The notes under the pieces are model-generated. The model had not been told where the DNA came from, did not search any database, and saw only the letters and a program-made list of their open reading frames with translations. Shown here piece after piece: positions 1-5,592 of a stretch of 5,622 bases of DNA. How positions within the stretch are numbered: position 1 is the first letter of the stretch; each line of letters begins with the position of its first letter. Source of the DNA: an uncultured Prevotellaceae bacterium. Lineage in GTDB: Bacteria > Bacteroidota > Bacteroidia > Bacteroidales > Bacteroidaceae. Location: the NCBI GenBank assembly GCA_946408305.1, contig CAMJRQ010000090.1, positions 1-5,622 on the forward strand. Direction: 5' to 3'. The position numbers and the translations under genes were made by a program.

Positions 1-1055
1 TCACCGGCATCTTCGGCGGCTCCTTCAACCCCATCCACGAAGGGCACACCCGCCTGGGCGAGGCCCTCGTCAGCGAGGGGCTGGTGGACGAGTTGTGGTT
101 CGTCGTCTCGCCCCAGAACCCGTTCAAGGTCGACCAGCAGCTGCTCCCCGACGAGGAACGCCTGCGGCTGGCCCAGCTGGCCGTGGAGGGAAGGCCGGGG
201 CTGCGCGTGAGCGACATCGAGATGCGGATGCCCCGCCCGTCGTACATGGTGCGGACGCTCGAAGCCCTGCGGCGCGACCATCCCGAGCGCGAGTTCCGCC
301 TCGTCATCGGTGCCGACAACTGGGAACGCTTCCCGCAATGGAAGGAGAGCGACGAAATCCTGCGCCACCACCGCCTCATCATCTATCCGCGACCGGGATA
401 CGAGCTGAAGGACCTCCCCGAGGACGTCGTCGTGGCCCAGACACCGCTGCTCGACATCAGCAGCACCGAGATACGCCGCCGCATAGCCGAAGGCCGCTGC
501 CACGGCGAAGGCCTCCACCCCGACGTGTGGAGAGAGATACAAGAGAAGAAACTATATAATTATAAGGAAAAGATGAAACGGATACGAGTGGGAATGGGAT
601 TCGACGTACACCGGCTGGTGGAAGGGCGCGAACTGTGGCTGGGCGGCATACGCCTCGAACACGAGAAGGGTCTTCTGGGGCACAGCGACGCCGACGTGCT
701 CATCCATGCCATCTGCGACGCCCTGCTCGGTGCGGCCAACATGCGCGACATCGGCTATCACTTCCCCGACACCGACGAGCGTTTCCGGGGCATCGACAGC
801 AAGGAACTGCTGCGCCAGACCATCGGCCTCATCGCCACGAAGGGCTACCGCGTGGGCAACATCGACGCCACCGTGTGTGCCGAACAGCCCAAGCTGAAAC
901 CCCACATCCCCCAGATGCAGACCTGCCTGGCACAGGTGATGGGCATCGACGAGGACGACGTCAGCATCAAAGCCACCACCACCGAGCGCCTGGGCTTCAC
1001 CGGACGCGAGGAAGGCATCAGCGCCTATGCCACGGTGCTGATTTACTCCGAATAA
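1..1055 (+). CDS. nadD: NadD-IspF in-frame fused reading frame (5' end outside window)
   Basis: The first part, to about position 572, is nicotinate-nucleotide adenylyltransferase, which makes deamido-NAD from nicotinate mononucleotide and ATP in the cytoplasm. The reading frame is already open at position 3, and the N-terminal nucleotide-binding motif GSFNPIHEGH lies at 18-47, so only a few codons are missing. Other family marks are SPQNPFK near 108-128, GADNWERFPQW near 312-344, and the C-terminal ISSTEIRRRI at 456-485, which belongs to the nucleotidyltransferase fold. The NadD part is about 190 residues, a normal full length, and ends at the usual KKLYN-like tail. No stop follows: the frame continues through YKEK into a complete IspF and ends at TAA 1053-1055. 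TAA triplets at 557-559 and 563-565 lie one frame off, so a 1-nt indel would restore two genes. Identity of both halves is firm. Whether one polypeptide is made is uncertain. Confidence 0.85.
   Translation, partial: TGIFGGSFNPIHEGHTRLGEALVSEGLVDELWFVVSPQNPFKVDQQLLPDEERLRLAQLAVEGRPGLRVSDIEMRMPRPSYMVRTLEALRRDHPEREFRLVIGADNWERFPQWKESDEILRHHRLIIYPRPGYELKDLPEDVVVAQTPLLDISSTEIRRRIAEGRCHGEGLHPDVWREIQEKKLYNYKEKMKRIRVGMGFDVHRLVEGRELWLGGIRLEHEKGLLGHSDADVLIHAICDALLGAANMRDIGYHFPDTDERFRGIDSKELLRQTIGLIATKGYRVGNIDATVCAEQPKLKPHIPQMQTCLAQVMGIDEDDVSIKATTTERLGFTGREEGISAYATVLIYSE
564..568 (+). promoter_or_regulatory. Possible ribosome binding site for ispF
   Basis: AAGGA lies four bases before the ATG at 573, within an AT-rich run. 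It supports separate translation of IspF although the upstream nadD frame has no stop. Spacing is slightly short, and many Bacteroidota genes lack a clear Shine-Dalgarno sequence, so this is suggestive only. Confidence 0.4.
573..1055 (+). CDS. ispF: 2-C-methyl-D-erythritol 2,4-cyclodiphosphate synthase (IspF), complete, possible own start
   Basis: IspF converts 4-diphosphocytidyl-2-C-methyl-D-erythritol 2-phosphate to the cyclic diphosphate, releasing CMP, in the MEP route to isoprenoids. From the ATG at 573 it is 160 residues, the normal family length, and it begins with the usual MKRIRVGMGFDVHRL-type N-terminus. Metal ligands D11, H13 and H45 are visible, along with GHSDADVLIHAICDALLGA (36-54), YHFPDTD (62-68) and the C-terminal ATTTERLGFTGREEGISAY block (134-152). 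The ATG is preceded by AAGGA at 564-568, four bases upstream, inside an AT-rich stretch (551-571) that looks like a spacer rather than GC-rich coding DNA. This favours an independent or re-initiated start even though the nadD frame reads through. IspF works as a homotrimer with its active site at subunit interfaces, so an N-terminal NadD would have to be tolerated in that assembly. Its 3' end overlaps the convergent lpxH. Confidence 0.9.
   Translation: MKRIRVGMGFDVHRLVEGRELWLGGIRLEHEKGLLGHSDADVLIHAICDALLGAANMRDIGYHFPDTDERFRGIDSKELLRQTIGLIATKGYRVGNIDATVCAEQPKLKPHIPQMQTCLAQVMGIDEDDVSIKATTTERLGFTGREEGISAYATVLIYSE
1043..1055. other. Convergent 3' overlap of ispF and lpxH
   Basis: The last 13 bases of ispF and of lpxH are the same DNA read on opposite strands. 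Both readings end in Tyr-Ser-Glu-stop. The segment is a near-palindrome (10 of 13 positions match the reverse complement). There is no room for a separate terminator between the genes, so transcripts from each side probably run into the other gene. Confidence 0.9.
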
Positions 1056-1798
1056 GTTTTCAGTTCCACCGTCTCACCGTCGAACTCGGCATACGTGAAC
1101 TGCGTAATCCAGTCGCCCAGGATGCAGAGGCGCGACTGAGGGGCTATCATCAGATCGAGTTCGATGTGGCGATGGCCGAACATGAAATAGCGGATATCGG
1201 GGTGCTCGGCCAGATATCCTTTTGCAAAACGTATCAGATACTCGCGCTGCTCGCCCAGGAAAGGCATCTCGCCGCCCATCTTGTCGCGCTTCTGCCGACT
1301 GTGCTTGGCCCACGTTAGGCCGAAATCGACGGCCCAGCGGGGATGGATGCAGGAGAAGAGCACCTGACAGAGGCGGCTGTGGAAGATGGAGCGCAGCAGG
1401 CGGAAGGAGAGGCTGGGGTCGCCCAGTCCGTCGCCGTGGGCCAGAAAGAAGCGCTGCCCGAGGATGTCGGTCACGAGGGGCTCGCGATGGAGAATGACGC
1501 CGCACTCCTCCTGCAGATAGTCGCGGCACCAGATGTCGTGGTTGCCGGTGAAGAAGTGCACCTCTACCCCACTGTCGGTCAGCTCGCTCACCTTGCCCAG
1601 GAAGCGGGTGAAGCCGCGCGGCACCACCATGCGGTATTCATACCAGAAGTCGAACATATCGCCCAGCATGTAGAGGGCCGAAGCCTGCTCCTTGATGCTG
1701 TCCAGGAAGCGCACGAGGCGCCGCTCCTGGCTGCGGTTGTCGGGTATGCCGCGCGAGCCCAGATGGGCGTCGGCTATGAAAAAGATGTGCTTCTCCAT
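1043..1798 (-). CDS. lpxH: UDP-2,3-diacylglucosamine diphosphatase (LpxH-type metallophosphoesterase)
   Basis: This is the likely lipid A pathway hydrolase that removes UMP from UDP-2,3-diacylglucosamine to give lipid X, acting at the inner face of the cytoplasmic membrane. The 251-residue protein has the calcineurin-like phosphoesterase metal motifs in order: D10-A-H12 in FFIADAHLG, G46-D47-MFD50-FW, G85-N86-H87-D88, H121-G-D123, and G208-H209-R-H211 near the C-terminus. Length and motif order fit the LpxH family. The segment around 127-180 (SFRLLRSIF...RWAVDFG...KMGGEM) matches the helical cap seen between the last metal motifs in LpxH-like proteins. The ATG at 1798 is chosen because the protein then begins directly with MEKHIFFIADAHLG, and because it forms TGATG with the stop of the upstream MIP18-family gene; TAGGA lies about eight bases before it. 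A longer open frame to 2428 is non-homologous. This is the last gene of the minus-strand operon, overlapping ispF tail to tail. A general phosphoesterase role is the alternative. Confidence 0.88.
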   Translation of the reverse strand: MEKHIFFIADAHLGSRGIPDNRSQERRLVRFLDSIKEQASALYMLGDMFDFWYEYRMVVPRGFTRFLGKVSELTDSGVEVHFFTGNHDIWCRDYLQEECGVILHREPLVTDILGQRFFLAHGDGLGDPSLSFRLLRSIFHSRLCQVLFSCIHPRWAVDFGLTWAKHSRQKRDKMGGEMPFLGEQREYLIRFAKGYLAEHPDIRYFMFGHRHIELDLMIAPQSRLCILGDWITQFTYAEFDGETVELKTYSE

Positions 1799-2112
1799 CA
1801 GTCCAGTCCTAATTCCAAGCGAGCCTCCTCGCTCATCATGTCCTTGTCCCACTCGGGCTCGAAGACCAGGTTGACTTCCACTTTCTCCAGCCCGTCGATG
1901 GTCTCCAGTTTCTGTCGCACGTCCTCCATGATGAAGTCGGCGGCCGGGCACGAGGGAGCCGTCAGTGTCATGTCGACGCTGAGTTCCTTGAGATTGTCGC
2001 TCAGCTCGATGCGGTAGATGAGTCCCAGGTCGTAGATGTTCACGGGAATCTCCGGGTCGTAGACCGTCTTGAGCATCTCGATGACTCTTTCTTCTATCTC
2101 GATTCGTTCCAT
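1798..2112 (-). CDS. MIP18/DUF59-family metal-sulfur cluster assembly factor (SufT-like)
   Basis: This is a small cytoplasmic protein of 104 residues in the MIP18 (DUF59) family, whose bacterial members (SufT, PaaD-like) help mature Fe-S proteins. Visible family marks are the N-terminal helix IEERVIEMLKTVYDPEIPVN (4-25), the signature DPEIPVNIYDLGLIY (19-33), and T49-L-T-A-P-S-C55-P, whose cysteine is the conserved functional residue of the family. The C-terminal part, V76-EVNLVFEP-W, is the usual last strand. Length is typical for a single-domain member. The start at 2112 follows radC by only 12 bases and has an AGAAAG purine stretch just before it. Its stop shares one base with the lpxH start (TGATG), implying coupled translation. 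No suf genes are in view, so which Fe-S target it serves cannot be told; the association with radC and lpxH may just reflect a housekeeping operon. Confidence 0.85.
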   Translation of the reverse strand: MERIEIEERVIEMLKTVYDPEIPVNIYDLGLIYRIELSDNLKELSVDMTLTAPSCPAADFIMEDVRQKLETIDGLEKVEVNLVFEPEWDKDMMSEEARLELGLD

Positions 2113-2124
2113 TGCTTTCTGATT

Positions 2125-2802
2125 TTAGATGCGTCCCTCGTCGTTGAAGCTGTAGTAGCCGCGGTCGGAGACGATGACGTGGTCCAGCAGCCGGATACCC
2201 ATCACGTCGCAGGCCTCTTTCAGTCGGCGGGTGAGCAGCGCGTCGGCCTTGCTGGGCGAGAGGTTGCCGCTGGGATGGTTGTGGCAGAGGACGATGGCCG
2301 GGGCGTCTTTCAGGAGGGCGCGGCCAAGGATGAGACGCACGTCGACGGCCGACTCGGCAATGCCGCCGCGGCTGAGCATGTAGGACTCGATGAGGCTGTA
2401 GTCCTGCTTGAGGAGCATCACGTGACATTCCTCGTAGGAGAGGTCTTGCAGGAGGGGACGGAAGTAGGCGGCGATGTCGCGGCTGGAGCCCATCTTGCGT
2501 ACTTCCTCCTCGGGCTCACTCTCACGCCGACGGCCCAACTCGCAGGCAGCCATCAGCGTGATGGCCTTGGCCGGCCCGAGACCCTTGTAGCGGGTCAGTT
2601 CCTCCATCTTCATGCGGCTGAGATGCTTCAGGCTGTCGCCGCAGTCGGCGAGCACGCGCCGCATGAGGTCGACGGCGGTCTCGTCGGTCGACCCGCTGCC
2701 AATGAGAATGGCCAGCAGTTCGGCCTTGCTGAGTGCCGCGGCGCCGCGAGCCATCATCTTCTCGCGCGGGCGGTCTTCGAGAGCCCATTCGTTGATATTC
2801 AT
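2125..2802 (-). CDS. radC: RadC family JAMM/MPN protein (UPF0758)
   Basis: This 225-residue protein is a full-length RadC homologue. The N-terminal part holds the family opener INEWALEDRPREKM (3-16), a SKAELLAILIGSG stretch (25-37) and a helix-hairpin-helix-like segment, YKGLGPAKAITLMAACELG (72-90). The C-terminal JAMM domain carries the metal-binding signature H174-N-H176-P-S-G...P183-S-K-A-D187, and the usual ending L206-DHVIVSDRGYYSFNDEG. E139 may be the upstream JAMM glutamate, but I assign this tentatively. The name comes from an old link to radiation sensitivity; its true biochemical role is unsettled, and JAMM proteins are typically metallopeptidases. The ATG at 2802 is favoured because homology begins there and because it overlaps the glycosyltransferase stop as ATGA (2799-2802). 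The open frame continues upstream to 3978, but that part is out-of-frame shadow of the glycosyltransferase gene. Confidence 0.92.
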   Translation of the reverse strand: MNINEWALEDRPREKMMARGAAALSKAELLAILIGSGSTDETAVDLMRRVLADCGDSLKHLSRMKMEELTRYKGLGPAKAITLMAACELGRRRESEPEEEVRKMGSSRDIAAYFRPLLQDLSYEECHVMLLKQDYSLIESYMLSRGGIAESAVDVRLILGRALLKDAPAIVLCHNHPSGNLSPSKADALLTRRLKEACDVMGIRLLDHVIVSDRGYYSFNDEGRI

Positions 2803-3884
2803 TTGTAGAATGTTTTCTGGAAGGCCTGCAGCTCCTCGTTGCGCCCACAGACACAGCGCAGCCACCAGGCACGGAGGAAGCCCGTGCCGTAGCCCACCAG
2901 TTGGATGAAACTGGCCACGACGGAGAGCGCCCCAATCTTCAGGCTCCGGTTTCGCCATGCGCTGTCGCAGAAGACCACAGCAGAGAAGAGCACGAGCGGG
3001 AGCAGGGCGAGCAGCATCAGCGCCACGCCGAGATAGGCCACCACGAGACCCATGTTGCAACCACTGGCCGTGAGGCCTACCCAAAGGCCGATGCCGACCA
3101 CTACCAGCCCGACCAGGAACAGAAGCAGGCAGAGGCCCACGCCGACGGTGAACACGGCGGGCAGCAGATGCACCAACTTCAGCGTGCCGGGATGGCGCTT
3201 CGAGAGGTTGATGCGTGCAATGCCCGAGTTGTGCACCTGTTTGAAGAACTTGCGGAAGTCGGTGCGCCGCTTGTGCCACACCCATGCCTCGGGGAAGAGG
3301 CGGGGCTGGAAGCCGGCCTCGCAGATGCGGTAGGAGAAGTCGATGTCCTCGCCGAAGCGCATCTTCGAGAAGCCTCCCAGGCTGCGATAGAGGTCGGCCC
3401 GGATGCCCATGTTGAAGGAGCGCGGATAGAAGCGGTCCATCTTCTTCCGGCCGCCGCGGATGCCGCCGGTGGTAAAGAAGGAGGTCATCGAATAGTTGAT
3501 GGCCTTCTGCACGGGCGTGAAGCTCTCGTGGGCGCGGTCGGGGCCTCCGAAGGCATCGCAGGGCTCGCGCCGCAGCTCTTCGTCGACGGCTGCCAGATAG
3601 CCCTCGGGCACGACCACGTCGCTGTCGAGCACAATCAGATACTCGCCCGCGGCTCGCTCGGCGCCGTAGTTGCGCGTCTGCCCCGGGCCGCTGTTGGGCT
3701 TCGCGAAGTAGCGGACGTCCAGGCGGCCGGCATAGCGCTCCACCACCTCGCGGCAGGGCACACTGGAGCCATCCTCGACGACGATGACCTCGAAGTCGCC
3801 CGCAGGTTGCCGGCAGAGGCTCTCGAGGAGCTCCACCACCTCGTCGGGGCGGTTGTAGACGGGTATGATGAACGAATACTTCAT
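2799..3884 (-). CDS. Family 2 glycosyltransferase with C-terminal membrane segments
   Basis: This 361-residue protein probably transfers a sugar from a nucleotide-sugar donor to a cell-envelope glycan or lipid on the inner membrane; donor and acceptor are unknown. The N-terminal GT-A domain (about 1-205) shows YSFIIPVYNRP (3-13), V36-E-D38-GS, the N64-SGPGQTRNYG region, the metal/nucleotide-binding D87-S-D89, F177-GEDIDFSYR with the probable catalytic-site acidic pair E179-D180, and W203-H204 after the acceptor region. From about 238 the chain is strongly hydrophobic, with likely membrane spans near 238-272 (one or two), 279-307 and 317-337, then a short Arg/Lys-containing tail. The start at 3884 gives the normal first strand. 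An in-frame TTG at 3911 lies inside the proposed promoter, so it is unlikely. This is the first gene of the minus-strand operon, coupled to radC by an ATGA overlap. It may act in lipopolysaccharide or exopolysaccharide assembly, in keeping with lpxH in the same operon, but that is inference. Confidence 0.88.
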   Translation of the reverse strand: MKYSFIIPVYNRPDEVVELLESLCRQPAGDFEVIVVEDGSSVPCREVVERYAGRLDVRYFAKPNSGPGQTRNYGAERAAGEYLIVLDSDVVVPEGYLAAVDEELRREPCDAFGGPDRAHESFTPVQKAINYSMTSFFTTGGIRGGRKKMDRFYPRSFNMGIRADLYRSLGGFSKMRFGEDIDFSYRICEAGFQPRLFPEAWVWHKRRTDFRKFFKQVHNSGIARINLSKRHPGTLKLVHLLPAVFTVGVGLCLLLFLVGLVVVGIGLWVGLTASGCNMGLVVAYLGVALMLLALLPLVLFSAVVFCDSAWRNRSLKIGALSVVASFIQLVGYGTGFLRAWWLRCVCGRNEELQAFQKTFYK

Positions 3885-3908
3885 CCTGCGATTTATTTTT
3901 TCCGACAG

Positions 3909-3940
3909 CAAAAGTATGTAAAAAGCCGCAAAATGCCAAA
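3909..3940 (-). promoter_or_regulatory. Bacteroidota-type promoter for the glycosyltransferase-radC-MIP18-lpxH operon
   Basis: On the minus strand the -33 box TTTG is at 3940-3937 and the -7 box TACTTTTG (consensus TAnnTTTG) at 3916-3909, separated by 20 bases, the usual spacing in this phylum. Transcription would begin near 3903, giving a leader of about 20 bases before the ATG at 3884. This is a motif match by eye, without expression data. Confidence 0.55.
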
Positions 3941-4001
3941 AATAAAGGCCGAAGATGCGTTTTTTGCAAGGAAAACATGCTGACGTAAGGAGAAAAGTCT
4001 G

Positions 4002-4009
4002 TATCTTTG
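4002..4009 (+). promoter_or_regulatory. Probable -7 box for the lipoprotein genes
   Basis: TATCTTTG matches the Bacteroidota consensus TAnnTTTG exactly and would place the transcript start near 4015, about 30 bases before the ATG at 4047. No convincing TTTG is present about 20 bases upstream (the expected place, near 3978-3981, reads TGCT), so the promoter may be weak or need an activator. The leader has no Shine-Dalgarno sequence, which is common in this phylum. Confidence 0.5.
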
Positions 4010-4046
4010 TCGAGTGTTCTACAACCTAAACTAATTTTCTTAACGC

Positions 4047-5141
4047 ATGAAAAAGAACATCCTATGGAGCCTCGCGGCTCTCATGGCAGTGGCCCTGCTG
4101 AGCGTGGGGCTCTCGGCCTGCGGCGACGAGGCGGAGAGAGGCACTGACGGCGACGAGAACGTGAACTACGAGGTGGAAGGAACGTGGGAAGGCACCTTCG
4201 TTGCCCTCGAGTCGGAAGAAGGCACGACGGAAGCCACTGCGACATACACCTTCTACGACGACGGCACCGGACGCTGCAAGGAAGTCCGCCCTTGGCTCGA
4301 GGAGCCCAACGCCACAATAACCACTTTCACCTTCACGAAGACGAGCGACAAGAAAGGGGTTATCACATATCCTGACGCAGATGGGTCTTCGACCCTCAAC
4401 TATCAGATTGAGGGCAAGCGGATAAGAATCTACGCATCTGACCCCAGCAACCCCATTCTCGTCCTCACCCGGAAGGCAACGCCGCACAGCGAGAAGGGAG
4501 CCGCCGTGGGACTGTGGAGCGACGTCCTTTATGTCGGGAATGTGGATTGCCCCACGTTCATCTTCTCCCGGAAAGAAATCTGGCACGAGGGCTTCCCTGG
4601 CTGCCACGGCATGCACCTCGAAATGAGGTCTTCCGAAAAGACCTCTTTCGGACAAGGCTTCACCTATAAGGAGAACAACGGCACCGAGGGAACGCTCACA
4701 CACAGCGGCTCCCTCATCTTCCGGCAATCAGAGTGTTACGAAATTGAGAAGGGCCGCATGTTTGTCTACGACGCAGTAGGAGGCCCCCTCCTCTACGGCT
4801 TGATGAAGATGAACACCGCCGGGGCTGCCCTGACAGGCACATGGGAAGGAGCCGGAACAAAGGGAATGCCGCTCGAGAAGGAATGGCTCTCCGTCGAGTT
4901 CGGCTCCGGGGGAGCCGGAACCATCACCTACGAAGAAGGCCACGACTCGTCTGCCCCCAGGCAGAACGTCCTCAGCATGACTTACGAGGTCAACGAAGAC
5001 GCCAACATCTGCGGAGTCATCCGCCCCAGCGGCGACAATTCTTTCTTCTTCATCCTGTGGAACAGCCAGTTACATCTCATGCGGGTACTGAACGAAACAG
5101 AAATGCTTGCCCATACCTGCGCCATATTGAACAAGAAATAA
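4047..5141 (+). CDS. Large lipoprotein with three lipocalin-like beta units, function unknown
   Basis: I do not recognise a named family. The 364-residue protein begins with a lipoprotein signal peptide: KK at 2-3, a hydrophobic core, and the lipobox L22-S-A-C25. After cleavage the Cys is followed by GDEAERGTDGDEN, an acidic start reminiscent of the signal that sends Bacteroidota lipoproteins to the cell surface. The mature part seems to be three diverged units, each opening with G-x-W and made of short beta strands: G45-TW-EG to about 142, G155-LW to about 255, and G264-TW-EG to about 347. Units 1 and 3 share GTWEG, an F-x-x-G-x-G turn and an ITY strand, and each ends in a hydrophobic strand followed by Arg. 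This resembles small lipocalin-like lipoproteins common in the gut species of this phylum; their ligands are mostly unknown. The gene is first of a pair, 23 bases before a shorter relative, and probably co-transcribed with it. The coding assignment is strong; a beta-barrel fold is inference. Confidence 0.8.
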   Translation: MKKNILWSLAALMAVALLSVGLSACGDEAERGTDGDENVNYEVEGTWEGTFVALESEEGTTEATATYTFYDDGTGRCKEVRPWLEEPNATITTFTFTKTSDKKGVITYPDADGSSTLNYQIEGKRIRIYASDPSNPILVLTRKATPHSEKGAAVGLWSDVLYVGNVDCPTFIFSRKEIWHEGFPGCHGMHLEMRSSEKTSFGQGFTYKENNGTEGTLTHSGSLIFRQSECYEIEKGRMFVYDAVGGPLLYGLMKMNTAGAALTGTWEGAGTKGMPLEKEWLSVEFGSGGAGTITYEEGHDSSAPRQNVLSMTYEVNEDANICGVIRPSGDNSFFFILWNSQLHLMRVLNETEMLAHTCAILNKK

Positions 5142-5164
5142 CCGACACTTAAACACAAAACAAC

Positions 5165-5542
5165 ATGAAAAAGAACATCCTCCTGAGCCTCGTGGCTCTC
5201 ATGGCCGTGGCCCTGCTGAGCGTAGGGCTGGCCTCGTGCGGCAGCGACAATGACGAGTCGACCGTCACCCTCACCGGGGGACGATGGGAAACCATCAACG
5301 AAGCCGGCAACCGCGTAATCCTGCAGTTCGGCCAGGCCGGCGACGTGCAGTACACCGAATATGCCGATGGCATCGTCAAGGATTTCAAGTCCCTCCAGTA
5401 TACCCCCGAGGGCGACCAGAAGGGCTACATCGACTGGGACGGCTTGGGCGACCGCCGCTACTACGCCATCGCAGACAACAAGCTCCACCTCTATCGCTAC
5501 GGCTACGGCGAGGGCCTCATCGACGTTTTCATCAAGAAGTAG
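5165..5542 (+). CDS. Small lipoprotein with a single lipocalin-like unit, paralogue of the preceding gene
   Basis: This is a 125-residue lipoprotein of unknown function. The signal peptide (MKKNILLSLVALMAVALLSV, then lipobox L22-A-S-C25) is nearly the same as that of the upstream gene, and the cleavage Cys is at the same residue. The acidic GSDNDES after Cys fits a surface-export signal. The mature domain opens with T37-GGRW41 and continues as short beta strands (RVILQFG, VQYTEY, SLQYTP, GYIDWDG, YYAIADNKLHLYRYG), ending in DVFIKK. The N-K-L-H-L-Y-R stretch resembles N-S-Q-L-H-L-M-R in the last unit of the larger lipoprotein, so this looks like one copy of the unit repeated there. The ATG at 5165 is set by the signal peptide. 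The 23-base AT-rich gap before it holds no promoter or Shine-Dalgarno sequence, so it is probably the second gene of an operon. Binding or envelope-stress roles are possible, but none is shown. Confidence 0.82.
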   Translation: MKKNILLSLVALMAVALLSVGLASCGSDNDESTVTLTGGRWETINEAGNRVILQFGQAGDVQYTEYADGIVKDFKSLQYTPEGDQKGYIDWDGLGDRRYYAIADNKLHLYRYGYGEGLIDVFIKK

Positions 5543-5550
5543 GCCCGCAG

Positions 5551-5592
5551 AACCCTTGAGGGTTTCGGCCAAAAGGGTTAAGGGTTTAACCC
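5551..5592 (+). terminator. Hairpin-forming sequence after the lipoprotein genes, possible terminator
   Basis: Two adjacent stem-loops can form: AACCC (5551-5555) with GGGTT (5560-5564) around a TTGA loop, and GGGTTAA (5575-5581) with TTAACCC (5586-5592) around a GGGT loop. The second has a perfect 7-bp stem. No run of T follows, so it is not a classic intrinsic terminator; it may instead protect or end the mRNA. It begins nine bases after the stop codon of the small lipoprotein gene. Confidence 0.4.

Larger units (their letters stand above)
3885..4046. other. AT-rich divergent spacer holding two promoters
   Basis: These 162 bases separate the minus-strand operon from the plus-strand lipoprotein genes. 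They are much richer in A and T than the flanking genes, with several A-runs. Apart from the two promoter-like sites, no clear inverted repeat, operator or riboswitch was found. A shared regulator for both directions is possible, but nothing in the sequence shows one. Confidence 0.7.

Noticed and set aside
635..1318. Plus-strand open frame across ispF and the lpxH end
   Set aside because: Arg/His-rich shadow of ispF in another frame, without recognisable domain.
1799..2428. Upstream open extension of the lpxH frame on the minus strand
   Set aside because: It overlaps the MIP18-family gene and radC in another frame and has low-complexity composition; the metallophosphoesterase starts at 1798.
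3885..3911. TTG start for the glycosyltransferase, adding nine residues
   Set aside because: The TTG lies within the proposed -7 box and the added residues are not part of the GT-A first strand; ATG at 3884 fits better.
2803..3978. Upstream open extension of the radC frame on the minus strand
   Set aside because: It is Arg/Pro-rich out-of-frame translation of the glycosyltransferase gene, and RadC homology begins exactly at the ATG at 2802.
2901..3983. Long plus-strand open frame opposite the glycosyltransferase
   Set aside because: It is antisense shadow caused by high GC; the translation is His/Glu/Ala-rich with no motif, while the opposite strand encodes a clear family 2 glycosyltransferase.
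4062..4727. Minus-strand open frame opposite the large lipoprotein
   Set aside because: No promoter or motif; the plus strand has a lipoprotein signal peptide and a beta-strand pattern.
5560..5584. G-quadruplex or telomere-like repeat
   Set aside because: Only three GGG runs are present and a fourth is lacking; simple hairpins explain the sequence.
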